DNA from: CAYMGM01 sp964390005
GTDB taxonomy: Bacteria; Pseudomonadota; Alphaproteobacteria; UBA9219
Length of the DNA stretch: 27,166 nucleotides
Assembly (NCBI GenBank): GCA_964390005.1
Contig: CAYMGM010000019.1
Span: 1-27,166 of the forward strand
Direction of reading: 5' to 3'
In this document: positions 8,819-16,570 of the stretch, in pieces
Layout of the letters: every line of letters begins with the position of its first letter
How positions within the stretch are numbered: the stretch's first letter is position 1
Notes under the pieces: model-generated
What the model saw: only the letters and a program-made list of their open reading frames with translations
Database searches by the model: none
Told to the model about the DNA's origin: nothing
Program-made: the position numbers and the translations under genes

Positions 8819-9466
8819 ATGTCCGCAGCCGATCGTCCTTCTCTTGACGCTATTGCGAATCTTGTGCCGATCGTGATCGAGCAGACCTCGCGCGGCGAAA
8901 GGTCTTTCGACATTTATTCCCGCCTGCTCAAGGAACGCATCATTTTCCTCGTCGGGCCCGTGGACGACCATATTTCCAGTCTTGTCTGCGCGCAGCTTCT
9001 GTTCTTGGAATCTGAAAACCCGGATAAGGAAATCTCGTTCTACATCAATTCGCCGGGCGGCGTTGTCTCCAGCGGCATGGCCATGTACGACACGATGCAA
9101 TATATCCGCAGCCCCGTTTCGACCATTTGCATGGGGCAGGCTTGCTCGATGGGCTCGCTTTTGTTGACGGCGGGCGCGCCGGGTCGTCGTTTTGCGCTGC
9201 CCAACAGCCGCATCATGATCCATCAGCCTTCGGGCGGCGCGCAGGGGCAGGCTTCGGATATCGAAATCCAAGCTCGCGAAATCATCAAGCTGCGTCAACG
9301 CCTTAACGAGGTTTATGTCAAGCACACCGGCCAGTCGTTTGAAACGATTTCAGCGGCGGTCGATCGCGATAACTTTATGTCGGCGGACGAAGCCAAGGCT
9401 TTTGGCCTGATTGACGAAGTCATGACGGCGCGTCCCTCGGCTCCAGATGCCCCAAAAGCGTCTTAA
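8819..9466 (+). CDS. clpP: ATP-dependent Clp protease proteolytic subunit
   Basis: 215-residue serine peptidase that forms the tetradecameric barrel of the ClpXP protease. The catalytic triad is visible: S110 in GQACSMGS, H135 in MIHQPSGG and D184 in DRDNFMS. The start at 8819 follows AGGGAG at a proper distance and gives the canonical N-terminus leading to VPIVIEQTSRGERSFDIYSR. An upstream in-frame start would add 29 hydrophobic residues without family support. It is followed 84 bases later by its ATPase partner clpX. Normal length, no oddities. Confidence 0.97.
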   Translation: MSAADRPSLDAIANLVPIVIEQTSRGERSFDIYSRLLKERIIFLVGPVDDHISSLVCAQLLFLESENPDKEISFYINSPGGVVSSGMAMYDTMQYIRSPVSTICMGQACSMGSLLLTAGAPGRRFALPNSRIMIHQPSGGAQGQASDIEIQAREIIKLRQRLNEVYVKHTGQSFETISAAVDRDNFMSADEAKAFGLIDEVMTARPSAPDAPKAS

Positions 9467-9550
9467 TGATCCGGTAAGGCTCTGGCATTAAGTTGAGGAC
9501 GGGTTTGTAAAAAAGGGGCGCGAAAGGGCACCTAAGGGGGAGATACCGCA

Positions 9551-10813
9551 ATGACGAAAACAGGCGGCACGGACAGCAAAAATACGCTTTACTGCTCATT
9601 CTGCGGTAAAAGCCAGCATGAAGTGCGCAAGCTGATCGCGGGTCCGACCGTGTTCATCTGTGACGAATGCGTCGAGCTTTGCATGGATATCATCCGTGAA
9701 GAAAGCAAAACGACGCTGGTCAAATCGCGCGACGGCGTGCCGGTTCCGAAAGATATCAAAACGGTGCTGGATGAATATGTGATCGGCCAAGACCACGCCA
9801 AGCGCGTCTTGTCGGTTGCCGTTCACAACCACTACAAGCGTCTGGCCGCAGGCGCGCGCAGCGGCGATGTTGAACTTGCCAAATCCAACATTCTTTTGAT
9901 CGGCCCCACCGGGTGCGGTAAAACGCTGCTGGCCCAGACCTTGGCGCGCATTATCGACGTTCCCTTTACGATGGCCGATGCCACAACGCTGACGGAAGCC
10001 GGTTATGTTGGTGAAGATGTTGAAAACATCATCCTGAAGCTTTTGCAGGCCGCTGATTACAATGTCGAACGCGCCCAGCGCGGCATTGTCTATATCGACG
10101 AAATCGACAAGATTAGCCGTAAATCCGACAATCCATCGATCACGCGCGACGTTTCGGGCGAAGGCGTGCAGCAGGCTTTGCTGAAAATCATGGAAGGCAC
10201 GGTGGCTTCGGTGCCGCCACAAGGCGGGCGCAAGCATCCGCAGCAAGAGTTTTTGCAAGTTGATACGACGAACATCCTCTTTATCTGCGGCGGCGCTTTT
10301 GCGGGTCTTGATAAAATCATCTCGTCGCGCGGGCGCGGCACGTCGATTGGCTTTGGCGCGGATGTGCGCGGCCCCGACGACCGCCGACAGGGCGACATCT
10401 TGCACGAGACCGAGCCAGACGATCTGTTGAAGTTCGGTTTGATCCCCGAGTTTATCGGGCGTCTGCCGGTCGTTGCCACCTTGTCGGATTTGGACGAAGC
10501 GGCTTTGATCGACATTTTGACGCGTCCGAAGAACGCGATCGTCAAGCAGTTCCAGCGTCTGTTCGATATGGAAAACGTCGCGCTTGACGTGACGGAAGAC
10601 GGCTTGTCGGCGATTGCGCAAAAGGCGATCTCTCGCAAAACGGGCGCGCGCGGTTTGCGTTCGATCATGGAAGGCGTTTTGCTTGATTCCATGTTCGATC
10701 TGCCCGGCATGCCCGGCGTCGAAAAGGTTGTCGTCAACAAAGACGTTGTTGAAGGCAAGTCCAAGCCGATCATCGTCCACGGCGAAGCCAAACCCGCCGA
10801 AGCCTCCGCCTAG
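9551..10813 (+). CDS. clpX: Clp protease ATP-binding subunit ClpX
   Basis: 420-residue AAA+ unfoldase that feeds substrates to ClpP. Features in order: N-terminal zinc-binding domain (C15, C18, C37, C40), Walker A GPTGCGKT (K124), pore loop GYVGEDVEN, Walker B IVYIDEIDK (D183, E184), an RGRG-type loop, and the sensor-2 motif ISRKTGARGLRS near the C-terminus. The start is preceded by a purine-rich GGGGGAGA. Its stop codon is followed immediately by the structured repeat at 10814-10882. In many alphaproteobacteria lon follows clpX directly; here three genes intervene. Confidence 0.98.
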   Translation: MTKTGGTDSKNTLYCSFCGKSQHEVRKLIAGPTVFICDECVELCMDIIREESKTTLVKSRDGVPVPKDIKTVLDEYVIGQDHAKRVLSVAVHNHYKRLAAGARSGDVELAKSNILLIGPTGCGKTLLAQTLARIIDVPFTMADATTLTEAGYVGEDVENIILKLLQAADYNVERAQRGIVYIDEIDKISRKSDNPSITRDVSGEGVQQALLKIMEGTVASVPPQGGRKHPQQEFLQVDTTNILFICGGAFAGLDKIISSRGRGTSIGFGADVRGPDDRRQGDILHETEPDDLLKFGLIPEFIGRLPVVATLSDLDEAALIDILTRPKNAIVKQFQRLFDMENVALDVTEDGLSAIAQKAISRKTGARGLRSIMEGVLLDSMFDLPGMPGVEKVVVNKDVVEGKSKPIIVHGEAKPAEASA

Positions 10814-10882
10814 CGGGCTCCGGCGTGGCGCCGGGGCCGTTTGTTGGGGCTCATCGGCAACGGCTGTTGTATGCGCCTGTTT
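10814..10882 (+). repeat. Structured interspersed repeat, copy 2 (after clpX)
   Basis: Directly after the clpX stop. The hairpin is CCGGCG-TGG-CGCCGG (10820-10834), extendable outward to about 10 bp. Next come GGGCC, a TTTGTTGG loop, GGCTC, ATCGGC, and the tail GTATGCG. Compared with the other two copies, the inner stem has GC swapped to CG on one arm and the matching change on the other, so the pairing is kept. It may also act as the clpX terminator, with the weakly T-rich GTTTGTT after the stem. Confidence 0.7.
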
Positions 10883-10925
10883 GCTTGATAGGCCGGGGGG
10901 GCTGGGCTTTTAAAAGGCATCGGCA

Positions 10926-11369
10926 ATGCAATCCGTTCGGATCGAGCCCATTCCTTATGGTGGCCCTTTGTATGAAGCGGCGCTTGCCTTGCGGCAGACC
11001 CATCTTCTGAAAGATATGGGGCTCGTCCTGTCGGCAGAGACCCTTGCCGCCGAAAAAGAAGACATTCATTTTGTTGCTCTTGCGCAAAACAGCGTCATGG
11101 GAACCGTCTTTCTGCATCACCGAGAACCGGGGATTATCCAAGTTCGCCAAATGGTCGTTCACCCTTCGCTGCGCGGGGCAGGCGTCGGGCGGCAGCTGAT
11201 GGAGGCAGCCGAAGCCTTTTGCCGCCGTGATAAGACCATACGTCAAATCATGATGCATGCCCGCTTGCCCGCCGTACCCTTTTACGAAAAGTGCGGCTTT
11301 CGGCGCGGCGCGGATCTTCCGACAGATCTCAAGATCCCCATTTGCCTGATGACCAAGGATCTTGTTTGA
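10926..11369 (+). CDS. GNAT family N-acetyltransferase (tandem copy A)
   Basis: 147 residues forming one GNAT domain. The acetyl-CoA-binding loop is RGAGVGRQL (about residue 83 onward), followed by the motif B region MMHARLPAVPFYEKCGF. It belongs to the ElaA-like or generic small-molecule acetyltransferase group; the substrate cannot be inferred. AAAAGG lies upstream of the ATG. Its stop overlaps the start region of a second GNAT that resembles it along its whole length, so the pair is a tandem duplication. Both genes sit between clpX and lon. Confidence 0.88.
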   Translation: MQSVRIEPIPYGGPLYEAALALRQTHLLKDMGLVLSAETLAAEKEDIHFVALAQNSVMGTVFLHHREPGIIQVRQMVVHPSLRGAGVGRQLMEAAEAFCRRDKTIRQIMMHARLPAVPFYEKCGFRRGADLPTDLKIPICLMTKDLV

Positions 11370-11389
11370 TGAAAAAGGTGAGGGACGAG

Positions 11390-11836
11390 ATGCAAGACAT
11401 TCAAATCGAACAAATCTTGCATAGAAGCTCTTTGTACCAACAGGCCGTTCAGTTGCGGCAGGCGATTTTACGCACGCCCCTTGGCCTTGCTTTTACGGCT
11501 GAACAATTGGCCGCTGAAAAAGACGCTATTCACTTCGTTGCTCTTTCGGAAGGGCTGGTCGTCGGCGCCGTTTTTCTCCACCGGTACACGGAAGATACCT
11601 TGCAGGTGCGTCAGATGGTTGTGGCGCCGACCTTTGAACGGCGGGGCATCGGTCGCCAGCTTTTGCGTGCTGCGATAGCCTTTGCTGCGGCACAGAAGGG
11701 CGTGCATGAGGTTATGATGCATGCGCGCGTCTCGGCCGTTCCCTTTTATGAGAAAGAAGGATTCCAATCGGTTGGAGACGTTTTTGAAGAACTTACAATA
11801 CCTCATATAACTATGCGTCAAAAGATGGGCTCTTGA
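11390..11836 (+). CDS. GNAT family N-acetyltransferase (tandem copy B)
   Basis: 148 residues from the ATG at 11390, paralogous to the gene just upstream. The start at 11390 aligns with the first copy (MQDIQIEQI against MQSVRIEPI) and has GAGGGA upstream. An ATG at 11369 overlapping the previous stop would add seven residues (MKKVRDE). The CoA loop is RRGIGRQL, and MMHARVSAVPFYEKEGF is nearly identical to the partner's motif B. By eye, roughly half of the residues match, with shared blocks such as LAAEK, IHFVAL and VRQMVV. Probably co-transcribed with the first copy. Substrate unknown. Confidence 0.87.
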   Translation: MQDIQIEQILHRSSLYQQAVQLRQAILRTPLGLAFTAEQLAAEKDAIHFVALSEGLVVGAVFLHRYTEDTLQVRQMVVAPTFERRGIGRQLLRAAIAFAAAQKGVHEVMMHARVSAVPFYEKEGFQSVGDVFEELTIPHITMRQKMGS

Positions 11837-11869
11837 ACATAAGATTGTGGGAAGGCGGTTGTTAAGGTT

Positions 11870-11896
11870 AAGGGGGCTTGTCAAAAGAGCTCCCTT
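11870..11896 (+). terminator. Hairpin after the GNAT pair
   Basis: 9-bp stem AAGGGGGCT / AGCTCCCTT with one G-T wobble and a 9-base loop, 33 bases after the second GNAT stop. No U-run follows, so termination is uncertain. Confidence 0.4.
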
Positions 11897-12007
11897 CATC
11901 TGTTGAAACTATTGAAGCGCTTTGATTGTGCCTCGTCCCCGTCTATGTCATACCTTCAATATATTCTGCATGTTACTTTTATAAACCTTATTGGGAAGGA
12001 CATCGCC

Positions 12008-12982
12008 ATGTCGGAAGCAAATCTATCTCTGGATCAAATTATAGACCGTCAAGCGCAAGCCGCCATTCAGTATCTAAGTGCGGCCCGTCTCCTTACTGCC
12101 ACAAAGGAAAACGGAGTCCATAGCTTAATGATGGCTGTTCGCGAAATAGGCGAACGCCTAGCCCTCCATTCGCATGATGCGGCGATTGCCTATTTCGATG
12201 CTATTCTCGCGGCCCAGCCAAAAGAAGTCGAAAAAGAAAACCAGATCTTGATGGAGGTTCGAGACAAGTATGTTTCTTTCAAGGCGGGCTTAGATGATAA
12301 ATTAGAAGATTGGGAAAAGACCGAGCTAACAGATTCTTTGATTGCCCAAGCGCTGGCCACGGCACCAGGAAGTGCCGAGGAAAAAGAAGTCGTTGATCGG
12401 TTGGGAAAAGCCTGTGAACTTTTAGTCGTTTCAAAGCCGTATCTGAGTGGTGGCACCTATGACGAGCGTGAAACGGCATATTATTATATGGCCCCCATGG
12501 TTAAAGTTGGTGAGTTGATTGAAAAAGCGGCTCAAGCCAATCGACAGATATTGAAGCAACGTGGTCAAGGTCTTCTTATTCAAACGGTTTCAACCTTTAT
12601 TGACCAGATGTCGCTGGCAGCACCAGCTCCGAAAGCACACGAAGCGGATAGTGCTATTCTTTTTATCGCTGATAATCTGACAAAGTTTACGGACCCTGGC
12701 AGTGAAGAGCGGCAGAAGCTCGCAGCGCTTCTTCCACAAATCTTGGATAAAAGAACGTCAGGGATATCAATGTACGCTTTAACGTTCGATCCGCAAATTA
12801 CGTATGTTATCAATGCCCTCGATCCGCAGAAAGATGCTGCGGCGATCCATTCGCTCCAGACGCTTTATGACAACAACGAAAGGGCGATTAAACAGAGCCG
12901 GGAAAAAGCGCATCGTGATGAAAAAACTGGATTTTCTCCATTGCGCCGGTTCGGTAAGGTTTTAAAAAAAGCTTTTGGATAA
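12008..12982 (+). CDS. Hypothetical helical protein, AT-richer than its neighbours
   Basis: 324 residues, start chosen at 12008 because GGGAAGGA precedes the ATG; a longer frame from 11903 has no such support. I do not recognise a family. The sequence is almost entirely predicted helix, acidic in the middle (LDDKLEDWEKTELTD) and strongly basic at the C-terminus (REKAHRDE, then RRFGKVLKKAFG). No cysteine-rich motif, signal peptide or membrane segment is visible. Codon use is visibly more AT-rich than in clpX and lon (more ATA, TTA, TTT), suggesting acquisition by transfer. It is followed by a strong terminator, so it is transcriptionally isolated from lon. Function unknown. Confidence 0.75.
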   Translation: MSEANLSLDQIIDRQAQAAIQYLSAARLLTATKENGVHSLMMAVREIGERLALHSHDAAIAYFDAILAAQPKEVEKENQILMEVRDKYVSFKAGLDDKLEDWEKTELTDSLIAQALATAPGSAEEKEVVDRLGKACELLVVSKPYLSGGTYDERETAYYYMAPMVKVGELIEKAAQANRQILKQRGQGLLIQTVSTFIDQMSLAAPAPKAHEADSAILFIADNLTKFTDPGSEERQKLAALLPQILDKRTSGISMYALTFDPQITYVINALDPQKDAAAIHSLQTLYDNNERAIKQSREKAHRDEKTGFSPLRRFGKVLKKAFG

Positions 12983-13036
12983 AAGGTCTTTTAGCAAGGT
13001 GCGGGCAAGATTTTGCGCCGCGCCTTGCTTTTATCC
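12977..13036 (+). terminator. Intrinsic terminator after the helical protein gene
   Basis: Stem AGCAAGGTGCGG (12993-13004) pairs with CCGCGCCTTGCT (13018-13029), with one wobble and a small inner GCAA/TTGC stem, followed by TTTT. An outer GGATAAAA / TTTTATCC pairing extends it over the stop codon and makes it usable in both directions. Confidence 0.85.
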
Positions 13037-13051
13037 CATTGTTTCCCTATC

Positions 13052-13116
13052 AGAATGTTACCGCATACCTCTATGAAGCCGATGAGCCCCAACAGATGGC
13101 TCCGGGCCCAGCCCGG
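13052..13116 (-). repeat. Structured interspersed repeat, copy 3 (upstream of lon)
   Basis: Minus-strand copy. The hairpin CCGGGC-TGG-GCCCGG maps to 13102-13116. It is followed by GAGCC, an ATCTGTTGG loop and GGCTC (a perfect 5-bp stem), then ATCGGC and the tail GGTATGCGG with ATTCT. Unlike the other two copies it follows no co-directional gene. It ends eight bases from the lon heat-shock -35 box. Confidence 0.72.
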
Positions 13117-13123
13117 CGCTGGG

Positions 13124-13152
13124 CTTGAAATCAGACGTGGACAACCCCATTT
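13124..13152 (+). promoter_or_regulatory. Sigma-32 heat-shock promoter of lon
   Basis: -35 element CTTGAAA (13124-13130), a 14-base spacer and -10 element CCCCATTT (13145-13152). This equals the RpoH consensus in both boxes and in spacing. It lies about 145 bases upstream of the lon ATG, in the same direction. Heat-shock control of lon by RpoH is well established in proteobacteria. Confidence 0.9.
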
Positions 13153-13295
13153 TAGCTCTGTTCACTTTCTCCAAATTTGCTAGGTTCAGGTGAATCAGTT
13201 TGCAGCCTCCGGCTTCTAGGGACGGGGGCTTTATATAACCCTCAGAAATGGGTGTGGTTTTGGCCAAGCCCCTTTCTTGAAAAGGAAAATCTCTG

Positions 13296-15719
13296 ATGGA
13301 AATGGAACCCAGGGCGGGCGCTTTGTATCCGGTGTTGCCTTTGCGCGATATCGTTGTCTTTCCGCACATGATCGTCCCGCTTTTTGTCGGGCGCGAAAAA
13401 TCCGTGCGCGCGCTTGAAGACGTCATGGCCGACGATAAACAAATCCTTTTGCTCACCCAAAAGGATGCGGGGCAGGATGAACCTCAACCCGACGGGCTTT
13501 ATACGGTCGGGACAATTGGAACGATCCTGCAGCTTTTGAAGCTGCCTGATGGGACCGTCAAAGTGCTGGTCGAAGGCACAGGCCGCGCGCGCGTCGTGCG
13601 CTTTGCCGACAACCCTTCTTTCTTCCAAGCCTTTGCCGAGCCTTTGGACGAATATGTCGGCGATCAGGGCGAAGCCGAAGCTTTGGGCCGCGCCGTCGTG
13701 GGGCAGTTTGAGCAATATATCAAGCTCAACAAAAAGATTCCGCCCGAGGTCATGGTCTCGGTCAGCCAGATCGAAGACACGGCCAAGCTGGCCGATACGA
13801 TCGCCTCGCACCTGGCGCTGAAGATTCCCGACAAACAGGCTTTGCTTGAGCTGACATCGTTGAATGACCGCTTGGAAAAGATTTTCGGCTTCATGGAAGG
13901 CGAGATCGGCGTTCTGCAAGTTGAAAAGCGCATTCGCACGCGCGTCAAAAAGCAGATGGAAAAGACCCAGCGTGAGTACTATCTGAATGAGCAAATGAAG
14001 GCCATTCAGAAAGAACTGGGCGAGGGCGAAGACGGCAAGGATGAAAACGCCGAGCTTGAAAGCCGGATCACCGATTCTGGCATGCCGAAGGAAGCGCGCG
14101 AAAAAGCGATGGCCGAGCTGAAAAAGCTGCGGATGATGGGCCCGATGTCGGCGGAAGCGACGGTGGTGCGCAATTATCTGGATTGGCTGCTTGCGCTGCC
14201 GTGGGACAAAAAGACCAAAATCCGCCGCAACCTGAAAGAAGCGCAAAAGATCCTGGATAACGAGCATTACGGGCTTGAGAAGGTCAAAGAGCGCATTGTC
14301 GAATATCTGGCCGTGCAACAGCGCCACAGCAAGATCAAAGGCGCGATCCTTTGCCTTGTGGGCCCGCCTGGCGTTGGTAAAACGTCGCTTGGCAAATCGA
14401 TTGCGCATGCCACGGGCCGTAACTTTGTTCGTATGTCGCTGGGCGGCGTGCGTGACGAAGCCGAAATCCGCGGCCATCGCCGGACCTATATCGGCTCGAT
14501 GCCCGGCAAAGTTATCCAAGGCATGAAAAAAGCCAAGGCCGTCAATCCGCTGTTCTTGTTCGACGAAATCGACAAGCTGGGCGCCGATTGGCGCGGCGAT
14601 CCGTCGTCGGCCTTGCTCGAAGTGTTGGATCCCGAACAGAACAACACGTTCGGCGATCACTATCTTGAGGTTGATTACGATCTGTCGAACGTCATGTTTG
14701 TTTGCACGGCGAACAGCATGAAGATTCCGCAGGCTTTGATGGACCGCATGGAGATCATCCGGCTTTCGGGCTATACGGAAGACGAAAAGATCGAAATCGC
14801 CAAGCGCCATTTGGTGCCAAAGCTGATGAAAGATCACGGTCTGAAGAAGACCGAGTTCTCGGTTTCGGAAGACGCGCTGCGCGATATCGTGCGTTATTAC
14901 ACGCGCGAAGCGGGCGTGCGTAATCTTGAACGTGAAGTTGCCTCGCTTGCGCGTAAGGCGATCAAGGAAATCTTGATGAAGGACGGCGTGACGTCGATTC
15001 ACATTACGCGCCGGAATCTTGAGAAATTCCTTGGCGTCAAAAAGTTCCTGTATGGCGAAGTCGAAAGCGAAGACATGGTCGGCGTGACGACGGGCCTTGC
15101 TTGGACCGAAGTGGGCGGCGAGATCCTGTCGATCGAAGCCGTGGCTTTGCCGGGTAAGGGGCGCATCATCATCACCGGTAAACTGGGCGATGTGATGAAA
15201 GAGTCCGTCCAAGCGGCTGAAAGCTATGTCAAGGCGCGTGCGACGGTCTTTGGTATTAAACCGACGCTTTTGGACAAGCGCGATATCCACGTTCACGTGC
15301 CGGAAGGCGCGACGCCAAAGGATGGCCCCAGCGCGGGCGTTGCGATGGTGACGTCGATTGTCTCGGTCCTGACAGGCATCCCGGTGTGCAAGGATGTGGC
15401 GATGACGGGCGAAATCACGTTACGCGGTCGCGTTCTTCCGATTGGCGGGCTGAAAGAGAAGCTTTTGGCCGCCTTGCGGGCGGGGATCAAGACGGTCTGT
15501 ATCCCGAAAGAGAACGAAAAAGATTTGGTCGAGATTCCCGACAATGTGAAGAAGGGGCTATCGATCATTCCGATAACGACGGTGGACGAAGTTTTGCGTT
15601 ATGCGCTGGCCAAGCCGCTTCAACCGATTGAATGGGATGAAGAGGCGGAAGAAAAACTCGTCGCCGAAGAGGAAAAGCGAAAAACGAAAAAATCCGGCGA
15701 AGACCGCCTGCGGCATTAA
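13296..15719 (+). CDS. lon: ATP-dependent Lon protease
   Basis: 807-residue LonA. The N-terminal LAN domain (about 1-200) recognises substrates and is followed by a coiled segment. The AAA+ module has Walker A GPPGVGKT (356-363, K362) and Walker B FLFDEIDK. The C-terminal peptidase has the Ser-Lys dyad S679 in DGPSAGVAM and K720 in GGLKEKLLA. It degrades misfolded and regulatory proteins in the cytoplasm. The start is supported by AAGGAAAA. Regulation is visible: a consensus sigma-32 promoter upstream and a very strong terminator downstream. The lysine- and glutamate-rich tail after residue 780 is variable in the family. Normal length, intact. Confidence 0.98.
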   Translation: MEMEPRAGALYPVLPLRDIVVFPHMIVPLFVGREKSVRALEDVMADDKQILLLTQKDAGQDEPQPDGLYTVGTIGTILQLLKLPDGTVKVLVEGTGRARVVRFADNPSFFQAFAEPLDEYVGDQGEAEALGRAVVGQFEQYIKLNKKIPPEVMVSVSQIEDTAKLADTIASHLALKIPDKQALLELTSLNDRLEKIFGFMEGEIGVLQVEKRIRTRVKKQMEKTQREYYLNEQMKAIQKELGEGEDGKDENAELESRITDSGMPKEAREKAMAELKKLRMMGPMSAEATVVRNYLDWLLALPWDKKTKIRRNLKEAQKILDNEHYGLEKVKERIVEYLAVQQRHSKIKGAILCLVGPPGVGKTSLGKSIAHATGRNFVRMSLGGVRDEAEIRGHRRTYIGSMPGKVIQGMKKAKAVNPLFLFDEIDKLGADWRGDPSSALLEVLDPEQNNTFGDHYLEVDYDLSNVMFVCTANSMKIPQALMDRMEIIRLSGYTEDEKIEIAKRHLVPKLMKDHGLKKTEFSVSEDALRDIVRYYTREAGVRNLEREVASLARKAIKEILMKDGVTSIHITRRNLEKFLGVKKFLYGEVESEDMVGVTTGLAWTEVGGEILSIEAVALPGKGRIIITGKLGDVMKESVQAAESYVKARATVFGIKPTLLDKRDIHVHVPEGATPKDGPSAGVAMVTSIVSVLTGIPVCKDVAMTGEITLRGRVLPIGGLKEKLLAALRAGIKTVCIPKENEKDLVEIPDNVKKGLSIIPITTVDEVLRYALAKPLQPIEWDEEAEEKLVAEEEKRKTKKSGEDRLRH

Positions 15720-15736
15720 CGCTGATACTTCTTTCC

Positions 15737-15778
15737 AAGGCCCCTTTTATCGATCCATCGATAAAAGGGGCCTTTTTT
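15737..15778 (+). terminator. Strong intrinsic terminator of lon
   Basis: Perfect 18-bp palindrome with a 2-base loop: AAGGCCCCTTTTATCGAT (15737-15754) pairs with 15757-15774, then a T-run. Starts 18 bases after the lon stop. Confidence 0.95.
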
Positions 15779-15843
15779 ATGTGCATTAACCTTGTTCCTT
15801 GTGCGACCAAAAGCAGAAACGAGACTTTTTTGACGGCGCCTCA

Positions 15844-15873
15844 TTGACAGCATAGGGCAAGGATGACTAGATA
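15844..15873 (+). promoter_or_regulatory. Candidate sigma-70 promoter of the HU gene
   Basis: Perfect -35 TTGACA at 15844-15849, an 18-base spacer, and a weak -10 TAGATA at 15868-15873. It is the only good -35 box between the lon terminator and the HU start. Confidence 0.45.
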
Positions 15874-15961
15874 GGCGCCCGCGTCTCTACGCTGCCGCTG
15901 TCTTCATGTGACGGCGTCGGGGTTGGACCGGTTTATTTATCCATTGAAGGGGGATCTTCGC

Positions 15962-16267
15962 GTGAACAAGAATGAATTCATTGCCGCCGTTGCCGATAAC
16001 AAGGCGCTTGCCAAGCTTGATTTGTCGAAATCGGTTGTCGCGACAGTTGTCGAAACGGTTTTCGATTCAATCGAAGCGGCCTTGAAAAAGGGCGACGAAG
16101 TCCGGTTGGTCGGCTTCGGCAATTTCTATGTTTCGACGCGTGCCGCCGCGAAAGGGCGCAATCCGCGCACGGGCGAAGAAATCGATATCGAAGCTTCTAA
16201 GCAGCCGAAATTCCGCCCCGGCAAGCAGCTGAAAGACGCTGTGAACGGCACAGAAGAGAAAAAATAA
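15962..16267 (+). CDS. hupB: DNA-binding protein HU
   Basis: 101-residue nucleoid protein from a GTG start at 15962, supported by GAAGGGGG upstream and by the classic HU N-terminus (V/M)NKNEFIAAVA. The family signature GFGNFYVSTRAAAKGRNPRTG-like stretch is present in the beta-arm region, followed by the typical KFRPGKQLKDAVN end. It bends and compacts DNA as a dimer. Its place after lon and before tRNA-Val is typical for alphaproteobacteria. Extending the frame to 15908 would add 18 unsupported residues. Confidence 0.95.
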   Translation: MNKNEFIAAVADNKALAKLDLSKSVVATVVETVFDSIEAALKKGDEVRLVGFGNFYVSTRAAAKGRNPRTGEEIDIEASKQPKFRPGKQLKDAVNGTEEKK

Positions 16268-16284
16268 GGCGTTTGCCAATCGAG

Positions 16285-16314
16285 AAAAGCCGCCCTTCAA
16301 GGGCGGCTTTTTTT
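16285..16314 (+). terminator. Intrinsic terminator of hupB
   Basis: AAAAGCCGCCC / GGGCGGCTTTT stem with a short TTCAA loop and a seven-base T-run, about 18 bases after the HU stop. Confidence 0.95.
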
Positions 16315-16371
16315 ATATGAAGAAGAAGCTTTTCTTTTTTTGAATAGTTGCTATGTAAAACAAGGCCAAAG

Positions 16372-16446
16372 GGGCGGTTAGCTCAGCGGAAGAGCATCTC
16401 GTTTACACCGAGAGGGTCGGGGGTTCGATACCCTCACCGCCCACCA
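16372..16446 (+). tRNA. tRNA-Val (anticodon UAC)
   Basis: 75 bases folding as a full cloverleaf. The acceptor GGGCGGT pairs with ACCGCCC, the D-arm contains TTAGCTCAGCGGAAGAGC, the anticodon stem TCTCG/CGAGA encloses TTTACAC with anticodon TAC at 16404-16406, and the T-arm carries GGTTCGATACC. The CCA end is encoded (16444-16446). The glycan cluster begins 125 bases downstream. I saw no second copy of the tRNA 3' end in the window that would mark an integrated element. Confidence 0.97.
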
Positions 16447-16570
16447 ATAAAATTGAGAAGGTTTGCGTCATTTTTCGCCTTGACGGACTTCTCAATCCAC
16501 AGCATCTTTTTCCGTTCGCTTTTCCCTTTCCTTGATTGTCCATCAGACGATCATTTTGGTCTTGTTTCCC

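Noticed and set aside
9596..10780. Open frame of 394 codons antisense to clpX
   Set aside because: Lies fully inside a highly conserved gene on the other strand; composition typical of a shadow frame.
13242..15296. Long open frame (684 codons) antisense to lon
   Set aside because: Rich in H, R, F and D in the pattern expected from the reverse strand of a GC-biased real gene; no Shine-Dalgarno and no conserved motif.
16372..16446. tRNA-Val as attachment site of an integrated island
   Set aside because: No repeat of the tRNA 3' end and no integrase gene were seen in the window.
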